DNA of 5,047 nt from Clostridiales bacterium (lineage in GTDB: Bacteria; Bacillota; Clostridia; Lachnospirales; Lachnospiraceae). The notes under the pieces were generated by a model. The model did not search any database and was not told where the DNA came from. It saw only the letters and a program-made list of their open reading frames with translations. The stretch is taken from assembly GCA_019420425.1 (NCBI GenBank), contig JAHZHG010000106.1, positions 1-5,047 on the forward strand, in the 5' to 3' direction. Shown here one piece after another: positions 1-5,047 of this stretch (positions within the stretch are counted from its first letter, which is position 1; every line of letters starts with the position of its first letter). Made by a program: the position numbers and the translations under genes.

Positions 1-823
1 GCCCTTTTATCAGCTGCGGGACGCGGCGAATGTGATTGCGGGCGGCAGGTACAGCGAGCGGGTGGAAAATCCGGGAAGGGATGAAATCGGAGAGGTGGCC
101 GTAAGCTTTAACCGGATGGCGGAGCATGTGGAGGAGCATATCCACAGGCTGGCGGAGATGAACGAGAAGCAGCGTCAGCTGCTGGGGGCGCTGTCCCATG
201 AGCTGAAAACCCCGCTGACCGGAATCCAGGGCTACGCAGAGCTTTTGCAGCGGGTAAAGCTTCCGCCCGAGCGGCAGGCAGACGCCCTTGGCTACATGGA
301 GGAGGATTGCAAACGCCTTACCCGCCTGTCCGTAAAAATGCTGCAGCTGACGGAGCTGTCCGGAGAAGAAACCATAGAAAAAAAATGGCTGTCCGTTTCC
401 AGGCTGTTTGCCCAGGCAGAGGAGATTACCCGCTGCCGCCGGAAGGAAAAGCAGCTCCGCCTGGATGTCTGCTGCGGCGAAGGGCTGGAAGCAGAGGGCG
501 ATGAGGACCTGCTGCTGAGCCTGTTGACCAATTTGCTGGATAATGCCTGCAAGGCCAGCCCGCCCGGAGGGACGATTAAACTGATGGGAGCGAAGGAAGG
601 ATTATTCGTTACCGATAATGGACGCGGGATTCCCCGGGAGGAAATCCCGCGGATTACCGAGCCGTTTTATATGGTCGATAAATCACGCGCAAGAAAGGAA
701 GGGGGAGCCGGACTTGGCCTGGCCCTGTGCAGCCAGATTGCCCGCCTGCACGGGGGAAGGCTGGAAATTGTCAGCGAGGCGGGCAGCGGGAGCCGCATAG
801 GCATACGGTGGGGAGAAAGGTAA
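1..823 (+). CDS. Sensor histidine kinase, 5'-truncated (HAMP-HisKA-HATPase_c)
   Basis: This is the C-terminal 273 residues of a membrane sensor kinase; the first full codon is at 2-4 and the frame is open to the left edge, so the sensor and membrane segments lie outside. Visible residue 1 begins the end of a HAMP linker (LRDAANVIAGGRY, about 5-17, then GRDEIGEVAVSFNRM to about 39). The HisKA H-box SHELKTPLTG follows, with the phospho-accepting His at residue 66 (bases 197-199). The ATPase domain has an N-box (NLLDNACKAS, about 177-186), G1 box DNGRGIP (205-211), F-box EPFYMVDKSR (220-229) and G2 box GGAGLGLAL (234-242), so it looks catalytically complete. The GTG at base 32 is an internal Val inside HAMP, not a start. 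In the family, ATP-dependent autophosphorylation is followed by transfer to an OmpR-type response regulator, which is probably encoded just upstream. The HAMP domain argues against a BceS-like intramembrane-sensing kinase. The stimulus is unknown. Confidence 0.96.
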   Translation, partial: PFYQLRDAANVIAGGRYSERVENPGRDEIGEVAVSFNRMAEHVEEHIHRLAEMNEKQRQLLGALSHELKTPLTGIQGYAELLQRVKLPPERQADALGYMEEDCKRLTRLSVKMLQLTELSGEETIEKKWLSVSRLFAQAEEITRCRRKEKQLRLDVCCGEGLEAEGDEDLLLSLLTNLLDNACKASPPGGTIKLMGAKEGLFVTDNGRGIPREEIPRITEPFYMVDKSRARKEGGAGLGLALCSQIARLHGGRLEIVSEAGSGSRIGIRWGER

Positions 824-832
824 ACGCCTGAC

Positions 833-849
833 GGTTACCGATTGGTTAC
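833..849 (+). promoter_or_regulatory. Tandem GGTTAC direct repeat, candidate response-regulator operator
   Basis: Two identical hexamers GGTTAC (833-838 and 844-849) are separated by 5 bases, giving an 11-base repeat period. OmpR/PhoP-family response regulators are known to bind tandem hexamer half-sites spaced about one helical turn apart. The pair lies 9 bases after the kinase stop codon and upstream of a TATACT box. If transcription starts near 895, the repeat is centred near -54, a plausible activator position. That the neighbouring kinase's partner binds here is inference. Confidence 0.5.
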
Positions 850-882
850 ATCCCGGAAAAGACCCGGCAATGGAAAGGGAGG

Positions 883-888
883 TATACT
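883..888 (+). promoter_or_regulatory. Candidate -10 box (TATACT) for the lipoprotein-transporter operon
   Basis: TATACT matches the sigma-A -10 consensus TATAAT at five of six positions. No TTGACA-like hexamer is found 16-18 bases upstream (around 859-866 the sequence is AAGACCCG), so the -35 is very poor. Together with the tandem repeat upstream this fits an activator-dependent promoter. A start near 895 would give a leader of about 50 bases before the lipoprotein ATG. Readthrough from the kinase gene is also possible, as no terminator is seen between them. Confidence 0.4.
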
Positions 889-912
889 GAGTACAGATAA
901 CCAGTTGACGCA

Positions 913-925
913 TTCATGTGATGAA
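913..925 (+). repeat. Short inverted repeat in the lipoprotein leader
   Basis: TTCAT (913-917) and ATGAA (921-925) are perfect inverted repeats around GTG. They lie between the putative transcription start and the ribosome binding site of the first lipoprotein gene. A five-pair AT-rich arm is too weak to be a terminator. It could be a minor operator or chance. Confidence 0.2.
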
Positions 926-930
926 CAAAA

Positions 931-936
931 GGGGAG
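931..936 (+). promoter_or_regulatory. Ribosome binding site that decides the lipoprotein start
   Basis: GGGGAG sits 7 bases before the ATG at 944. It supports that start over the in-frame TTG at 842, because the protein from 944 opens directly with a lipoprotein signal peptide. Confidence 0.75.
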
Positions 937-943
937 AACAATA

Positions 944-2584
944 ATGAAGAAAAAAACAGGCGTTTATTTTTCTGCGCTGGCGCTTTGCTGCACGCTGCTG
1001 TCGGGCTGCGCCAAGACGCCGGAGCAGACGGTGGTACGGGAGAAAGGAAGCCAGAATATCGAAAACTATAAAGAAGCAACGGAGAGCAGCCAGACACAGG
1101 AAGCCGGTACGTCGGCGGAAGCAGACGGAGCGGAAAATACACGGACAACAGAAGGGGCCGCAGCGGAAGGCACAACGGTAACGGATGGAGCCGCAGCAGA
1201 GAGTAACCCGTCAGGGGCTGTGGCAGGAGAGCCATCCGCAGCCGCCGGGCAGAATGCCCTTGCCCAGCGGCTGCAGGTGCCGGAGCGTTATGAGGCGTCG
1301 GGCGTTTCTGTGGATGAAAACTTTCGGCTGACCTGCAGCGCAGAGGTGGAGGTGCCGGATGTGGACAGGATAGGCGTGTACCGGGTGGGCCGCCTTCCCT
1401 TCGATCAGGATTTCATCGACCAGGTATCCGCTGCTTTTTTCGGCGATGCGGTGATTTACGAGAGCAGCTATTTTGACTACACAAAGGAGCAGGCGCTTGC
1501 CCATCTAAACGAGCTGAAGGCCTATCAGGCGGAAGGAAATACGGATCCCTATGGGATGATTGCCAGCCTGCAGGAGCAGGGAAATACCGACATTAATCCG
1601 GAGGAAATCTACAGTCTCCAGGGGGATATTGACAACTGGGAGCAGATCTATGAAGAGGCGCCGGATACTATCGTAAAGACAGAGGCATCCCGTCCGTACA
1701 GTGTGGTTACCGATGGAACCATGTTTATTGGCGCCGCAGAGCTGGGGGACGGCTCGGTTTTCAGCTATAAGCTGAAAAACAGTACGCCCTTCTATATGGA
1801 CATCAGCATTAACCGCTGGAAGCCGGACTACGGCAATAGCATCCAAAGCATGTGGTCAAGATTTGATGAGGAATATTCGCAGGGAAACTATCCCAGCCGG
1901 GAAAAAGCGGAAGAGATGGCCGGGATTACGGCAGAGGAGGCGGTCCGCGCGGCGGACGCTTATATTGCGCAGCTTGGGCTTACCGATTTTACCGCGAAAA
2001 GTACAGAGCTGAGCCTGATGTACCGGGTAGACGAGCGGTCGTTTTTCTCCGGTGAGATGAACTATATTGACGGCGGCTATATGGTTTACTATACCCGGGA
2101 TGTGGATGGATTTCCGATTACGAGTGAGAGGGATTACGGCGGGAATCTGGAATCGATGGAAAGCACCACCGAGGCGTGGGGCTATGAGCATATAGAAATC
2201 TGTATCAATAAAGAAGGGCTGCAGCACGTGGAGCTGTTAAATCTGTATCAGATTGAGGAAAAGCAGGTGGAAAATGTGGAAATGATGAGCTTTCCGGAAA
2301 TTGCGGATATTTTTGAGCAGATGATCCAGATTCAGCACACAGACATTACGTATCTGGAGCATAGCGATCTGGAGATTGACCGGGTGACCCTGGGCTATAC
2401 GCGGATTTACGATCCGGGCGCTGACAATACAACCGGGCTGCTGGTTCCGGTTTGGGATTTCTTTGGCACGGAAACAGACCAGTACGATGCGGATACGACG
2501 TATATCAATAGTGATCCGAGAGCCAGCTTTATGACCATAAACGCAGTGGACGGAACGATCATCAGCCGCAGTCTGGGGTACTGA
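944..2584 (+). CDS. Large acidic lipoprotein, DUF6034-like
   Basis: This encodes a 546-residue exported protein. Residues 1-21 form a lipoprotein signal peptide (basic MKKK start, hydrophobic core, lipobox LLSGC) with Cys22 as the predicted lipidated residue, so it should be anchored outside the membrane. Residues about 45-103 are a low-complexity Ala/Glu/Thr/Gly linker containing a near-repeat (TEGAAAE at 69-75, TDGAAAE at 80-86). The remainder is an acidic, Tyr-rich soluble domain with no obvious catalytic motif. The C-terminal part (VTLGYTRIYDP at 481-491, then GLLVPVWDFFG at 498-508 and TINAVDGTII at 531-540) recalls DUF6034 lipoproteins of Clostridia and, more loosely, YycI/PepSY-like folds. 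That assignment is from memory and unverified. The gene ends 3 bp before the first membrane-protein gene, suggesting tight co-expression with the transporter. It could be a ligand-binding partner or a modulator of the kinase; the function is unknown. Confidence 0.88.
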   Translation: MKKKTGVYFSALALCCTLLSGCAKTPEQTVVREKGSQNIENYKEATESSQTQEAGTSAEADGAENTRTTEGAAAEGTTVTDGAAAESNPSGAVAGEPSAAAGQNALAQRLQVPERYEASGVSVDENFRLTCSAEVEVPDVDRIGVYRVGRLPFDQDFIDQVSAAFFGDAVIYESSYFDYTKEQALAHLNELKAYQAEGNTDPYGMIASLQEQGNTDINPEEIYSLQGDIDNWEQIYEEAPDTIVKTEASRPYSVVTDGTMFIGAAELGDGSVFSYKLKNSTPFYMDISINRWKPDYGNSIQSMWSRFDEEYSQGNYPSREKAEEMAGITAEEAVRAADAYIAQLGLTDFTAKSTELSLMYRVDERSFFSGEMNYIDGGYMVYYTRDVDGFPITSERDYGGNLESMESTTEAWGYEHIEICINKEGLQHVELLNLYQIEEKQVENVEMMSFPEIADIFEQMIQIQHTDITYLEHSDLEIDRVTLGYTRIYDPGADNTTGLLVPVWDFFGTETDQYDADTTYINSDPRASFMTINAVDGTIISRSLGY

Positions 2585-2587
2585 TCC

Positions 2588-3472
2588 ATGAGGCAGGTTC
2601 TGGCGGCGACAAAGTATAACTTCCGCGGATTTTTTACCAATTCCCGCACGGTGATTACCTTTTTGTTCAGTATCGTCGTCTGCTTTCTGCTGAGCGGCCG
2701 CGTAATCGAGGTGGCGGAGCGTTACGAGACGGCAATGCAGGCGGCGGAGCCGTTTATCTGGACCTTTGGGGATTCCACCGCCATCCTGTTTGTTTCTCTG
2801 CTGCTGATCTTTCTGTTTTCCGATTTGCCCAAGCTGACGGCATTTACGCCCTTTTATCTGATGCGGATGACAAAGAAAAAGTGGCTGGCGGCGCAATTCC
2901 TCTATATTCTGCTCTGCACGGGGCTGTATGTGCTGTTTGTCCTGGCAGCGACGGTGATCTTGTGTATGAAAAATGCGTTTCCGGGGAATCTGTGGAGCGA
3001 AACGGCAGCGATCCTTGGGTATTCCAGCGCGGGAAAAACGCTGAATGTGCCGTCTACGGTTAAGGTGATGGAGAGCGTCAGCCCGTACGGCTGTATGCTG
3101 CAGGTGATGCTTTTGATGCTGGGCTACAGCCTGACTCTGGGCTTTCTGATCCTGCTGGGCAATCTGCTGCTGGGCAAAAAGTATGGGATGATGCTGGCGG
3201 TGGGGTACAGTCTGTACGGCTTTTTGCTTGATCCCAACGTGCTGGGAAAGCTGATGGGGATGGAGGATTATGAGCTTTACCGGGTCAGAAGCATTGTGGG
3301 ATGGATCAGTCCGCTGAACAATGCCGTGTACGGAATGCATGATTTCGGCTATGACAATCTGCCGACCATCGGGCAGTCCATGGGGATTTTTGCCGCGCTG
3401 CTTCTGATCTGCATCTGGCTTTCCTGGCGCGCCCTGCGCACCTACAATTTTACCTTCCTGGGAGGAAGCTGA
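2588..3472 (+). CDS. Putative ABC-2-like membrane subunit A (six helices)
   Basis: A 294-residue polytopic membrane protein. Hydrophobic segments lie at about 20-36, 60-80, 101-127, 168-196, 198-215 and 263-281, giving six likely helices. A short amphipathic basic N-terminus precedes helix 1 and a cytoplasmic basic patch (MRMTKKKWL, 92-100) precedes helix 3. This plan matches ABC-2-type permeases that pair with an ABC ATPase. The family cannot be named more precisely from sequence alone. The ATG lies 3 bp after the lipoprotein stop, with only a weak GGGG upstream (2575-2578), so translation is probably coupled to the lipoprotein gene. Together with the following membrane gene and the ATPase it likely forms one transporter. 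It could instead be a membrane partner of the lipoprotein without transport activity. Confidence 0.75.
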   Translation: MRQVLAATKYNFRGFFTNSRTVITFLFSIVVCFLLSGRVIEVAERYETAMQAAEPFIWTFGDSTAILFVSLLLIFLFSDLPKLTAFTPFYLMRMTKKKWLAAQFLYILLCTGLYVLFVLAATVILCMKNAFPGNLWSETAAILGYSSAGKTLNVPSTVKVMESVSPYGCMLQVMLLMLGYSLTLGFLILLGNLLLGKKYGMMLAVGYSLYGFLLDPNVLGKLMGMEDYELYRVRSIVGWISPLNNAVYGMHDFGYDNLPTIGQSMGIFAALLLICIWLSWRALRTYNFTFLGGS

Positions 3473-3474
3473 CG

Positions 3475-3487
3475 CGGGAGGCTCCCG
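3475..3487 (+). other. Small GC-rich hairpin between the two membrane-protein genes
   Basis: CGGGA (3475-3479) pairs with TCCCG (3483-3487) around a 3-base loop, just after the stop codon of subunit A. No T-run follows, so it is not an intrinsic terminator. It may modestly affect mRNA processing or stability, or be chance. Confidence 0.3.
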
Positions 3488-3500
3488 GGAAAAGAAGACG

Positions 3501-3506
3501 AGGAGG
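3501..3506 (+). promoter_or_regulatory. Strong ribosome binding site of membrane subunit B
   Basis: AGGAGG lies 6 bases before the ATG at 3513, a near-ideal Shine-Dalgarno sequence. It contrasts with the weak site before subunit A and indicates independent translation initiation here. Confidence 0.8.
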
Positions 3507-3512
3507 AGAGCG

Positions 3513-4241
3513 ATGGATGTTAAGCGGATGCTGGGGGAAAAACGATTTTATCTGGCGATCCTGCTGGCCTTTGCCGGGATTCTGGCAGGGGCCTCCTGGC
3601 CGGAGAATGGCGGGGCAAACATACTGGAGAGCGGGACGTTTTTCAAGCTGACGGAAGACGCCCTGCAATCCCAGACCGTACTGTTTTTGCTCCCGGTTAC
3701 TGCGGTGCTGCCCTGCGGGGAGGAATATTTGCGGGAAAGGCAGGGAAATTTTCTGCGGTTTCTGCTCGTCCGGCGCGGACGCAGGGAATATTGCAGAGAC
3801 AAGGTGATGACCTCGGCTTTATCGGGGGCGGTTGTATGGGGAATAGCGGCGTTGATGGGCACGGCTTTCTTTTTTTTGCTCTTTTTTGGACGGGAAAAGG
3901 TCTGGAGCGGACAGTGGGACCTGGCGCTTCCCCTTGCCAGACGGCTGGGAAGGGTGTGTCTTACGGCCTCTGCCCTTTCCAGCCTGAGCGCGGCGCTGGG
4001 GGCGCTGAGCGGTTCGGTATATCTGGCGCTGGGGCTGCCCTTTGTCCTGTTTTACGCCTGCATGATCCTTCGTGAGCGGTATCTGGAGACGCTTTACTGC
4101 ATCGATCCCGCCGAGTGGATCCGCGGGGAAAACGACTGGGGCAGCGACGGGCGGGGGCTGTGGATATTTTTGATTCTGCTGGCGCTTTTTCTGGCTGTGG
4201 TGCATTATGCGGTTCTGGAACGCAGGCTGGAGGAGGTATAG
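3513..4241 (+). CDS. Putative ABC-2-like membrane subunit B (six helices)
   Basis: A 242-residue hydrophobic protein with likely helices at about 12-28, 54-68, 100-126, 148-168, 169-186 and 215-233. A charged loop between helices 2 and 3 (EEYLRERQGNFLRFLLVRRG, 70-89, continuing basic to 97) is a feature I associate with small ABC-2-like permeases of Clostridia, where such a loop probably faces the cytoplasm and may contact the ATPase. No export signal or soluble domain is present. It shares membrane plan but no evident close sequence identity with the preceding subunit, so the two probably form a heterodimeric channel served by the ATPase encoded next. The size is similar to LanE/LanG immunity permeases, but membership in that family is not shown. 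The start is fixed by the AGGAGG site upstream. Confidence 0.75.
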   Translation: MDVKRMLGEKRFYLAILLAFAGILAGASWPENGGANILESGTFFKLTEDALQSQTVLFLLPVTAVLPCGEEYLRERQGNFLRFLLVRRGRREYCRDKVMTSALSGAVVWGIAALMGTAFFFLLFFGREKVWSGQWDLALPLARRLGRVCLTASALSSLSAALGALSGSVYLALGLPFVLFYACMILRERYLETLYCIDPAEWIRGENDWGSDGRGLWIFLILLALFLAVVHYAVLERRLEEV

Positions 4242-4260
4242 AACGCATACCGCGGTGACA

Positions 4261-4268
4261 AAGGGAGG
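4261..4268 (+). promoter_or_regulatory. Purine-rich ribosome binding site ahead of an upstream ATG
   Basis: AAGGGAGG lies 4 bases before an out-of-frame ATG at 4273 and 23 bases before the ATPase ATG at 4292, which has its own weaker purine-rich stretch (GGGGAGGG, 4275-4282, 9 bases upstream). The better-looking site therefore fits the short reading frame rather than the ATPase, which makes initiation here unusual. Confidence 0.4.
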
Positions 4269-4272
4269 CCAA

Positions 4273-4314
4273 ATGGGGAGGGCTGGGAAAAATGGACACA
4301 GAATATTATATTGA
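4273..4314 (+). other. Possible 13-codon upstream reading frame overlapping the ATPase start
   Basis: An ATG at 4273 opens a 13-residue frame (MGRAGKNGHRILY) that stops at 4312-4314, 20 bases past the ATPase ATG and in another frame. It has a well-spaced ribosome binding site. If translated it could couple to, or interfere with, initiation of the ATPase. There is no evidence that the peptide itself has a function, and chance is quite possible. Confidence 0.2.
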
Positions 4315-4939
4315 ATTGCGGCAGGTTAGAAAGTGCTTTGGAGGGGAAGAGGTATTAAAGAAGCTGGATTTTTGCGTGGAACGCGGCAGGGTGTACGGTA
4401 TTGTGGGGAACAATGGCTCGGGAAAAACCGTGCTGATGAAATGTATCTGCGGCTTTTTGCCGGTGACAGAGGGCCTGGTGCGGGTCGGCGGAAAATACAT
4501 CGGCCGTGAAACGGATTTTCCCGAAAGCCTGGGGGTAATTATCGAAACTCCCGGCTTTTTGACCAGCTTAAGCGGCAGGAAGAACCTGGAAATCCTGGCC
4601 AGCCTGCGCAGGAAGCTGGCGTGGGAGGACATTACAGCTGTGCTGCTGAAGGTGGGGCTGGATCCGGAGATGAAAAAGCCGGTGGCCAAATATTCGCTCG
4701 GAATGCGCCAGAGGCTCGGTATCGCCCAGGCGATCATGGAGGATCCCGAGCTGTTGATTCTGGATGAGCCGTTCAACGGACTGGATAAGCATGGGGTGGA
4801 GGAGATACGGGCCCTTTTGCTGGACGAAAAGAAAAAAGGAAAAACTGTCCTTCTGGCCAGCCATAACAGTGAGGATATTCGTATCCTTTGCGACCGGGTG
4901 TTTGAGATGGACGCGGGAGTGATGAAGGAGGTGCGTTGA
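4292..4939 (+). CDS. ABC transporter ATP-binding protein with an E-loop
   Basis: A 215-residue single nucleotide-binding domain that hydrolyses ATP to drive the membrane subunits. In order: Walker A GNNGSGKT (39-46, Lys45), a Q-loop position occupied by Glu85 (GVIIETPGFL, 81-90), signature YSLGMRQRL (134-142), Walker B LLILDEP (154-160, catalytic Glu159), D-loop NGLD (162-165) and switch His191. All motifs needed for hydrolysis are present. Glu at the Q-loop and an SLGMRQRL-type signature are known for BcrA/LanF-type ATPases of peptide-antibiotic resistance and immunity transporters. There is no C-terminal extension, so it is shorter than the roughly 300-residue BcrA-type proteins. The start at 4292 matches the usual N-terminal beta strand of the family. 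It probably powers the two membrane proteins encoded just upstream. The direction of transport and the substrate are not shown. Confidence 0.96.
   Translation: MDTEYYIELRQVRKCFGGEEVLKKLDFCVERGRVYGIVGNNGSGKTVLMKCICGFLPVTEGLVRVGGKYIGRETDFPESLGVIIETPGFLTSLSGRKNLEILASLRRKLAWEDITAVLLKVGLDPEMKKPVAKYSLGMRQRLGIAQAIMEDPELLILDEPFNGLDKHGVEEIRALLLDEKKKGKTVLLASHNSEDIRILCDRVFEMDAGVMKEVR
4925..4933 (+). promoter_or_regulatory. Ribosome binding site of the second lipoprotein, inside the ATPase gene
   Basis: AAGGAGGTG is an almost perfect anti-16S match lying within the last codons of the ATPase gene, with AGGAGG ending 11 bases before the ATG at 4943. It supports the downstream start and shows the two genes are packed as one transcript. 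Confidence 0.75.
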
Positions 4940-4942
4940 GGG

Positions 4943-5047
4943 ATGAAGAAAAAGGGAATGCGTATACTGGCGGGCCTCTGGTGCGCATTATCTGTCCTGG
5001 GCTGTGCCGGAAGGCGGGCAGAGGCAGAGACTGCTGCCCCGGAAGCG
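4943..5047 (+). CDS. Second putative lipoprotein, 3'-truncated
   Basis: Only 35 codons are visible before the right edge; the frame is open throughout. They read as a basic start (MKKKGMR), a hydrophobic core (about 8-19) and a lipobox SVLGC with Cys21 as the likely lipidated residue, followed by an Ala/Glu-rich stretch typical of a linker after the anchor. The lipobox is acceptable but not ideal, having Val at -3. The ATG is 3 bp after the ATPase stop and has a strong ribosome binding site, so it is almost certainly part of the same operon. The functional domain is outside the window. Candidates include a second surface component of this system or a membrane-fusion adaptor of an efflux pump; nothing visible decides between them. 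Confidence 0.72.
   Translation, partial: MKKKGMRILAGLWCALSVLGCAGRRAEAETAAPEA

Noticed and set aside
905..910. TTGACG as a -35 box
   Set aside because: It matches TTGACA at five of six positions but has no -10-like hexamer 16-18 bases downstream; that region is already the ribosome binding site.
842..943. In-frame extension of the first lipoprotein back to TTG at 842
   Set aside because: There is no ribosome binding site, it would place 34 hydrophilic residues ahead of a classical lipoprotein signal, and it overlaps the candidate operator and promoter.
1148..1201. 33-base-period near-repeat in the lipoprotein linker as a tandem repeat element
   Set aside because: There are only two diverged copies, explained by low-complexity Ala/Glu/Thr codons of a flexible linker.
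2237..3340. A 367-codon open frame on the minus strand
   Set aside because: It lies antisense to the end of the lipoprotein and most of membrane subunit A, both of which have coherent signal or membrane architecture. Its product is a His/Gln/Arg-rich shadow composition with no domain or good start.
3473..3512. Intrinsic terminator between the two membrane-protein genes
   Set aside because: The hairpin has only five pairs and no T-run follows, so readthrough is expected.
4249..4256. Palindrome ACCGCGGT between subunit B and the ATPase gene
   Set aside because: An 8-base perfect palindrome alone, without flanking symmetry or promoter elements, is not enough to call an operator.

Overview
The window is a compact run of six genes, all on the + strand, with no RNA genes, mobile elements, CRISPR arrays or tRNAs visible. 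The moderately high GC, strong purine-rich ribosome binding sites, lipoprotein signals of Gram-positive type and the protein styles suggest a Firmicute of class Clostridia, most likely Lachnospiraceae. This placement is inferred from protein style, not from a phylogenetic marker.

Layout: (1) the 3' part of a HAMP-HisKA-HATPase sensor histidine kinase, cut by the left edge; (2) a 120-bp gap holding a tandem GGTTAC repeat spaced one helical turn apart and a TATACT -10-like box; (3) a 546-residue acidic lipoprotein resembling the DUF6034 group; (4) a six-helix membrane protein starting 3 bp after it; (5) a second, smaller six-helix membrane protein; (6) an ABC ATPase with complete nucleotide-binding motifs and Glu at the Q-loop position; (7) 3 bp later, the start of a second lipoprotein, cut by the right edge.

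The simplest reading is a two-component system controlling a lipoprotein plus ABC-2-like transporter operon. One ATPase would serve two different membrane subunits. The glutamate in place of the Q-loop glutamine is known from LanF/BcrA-type ATPases that protect Gram-positive cells from peptide antibiotics. The kinase, via a response regulator presumably encoded just off the left edge, could act on the tandem repeat upstream of the first lipoprotein gene. The substrate and the role of the lipoproteins are not shown by the sequence. Peptide-antibiotic sensing or detoxification is the best guess, not a demonstrated function.
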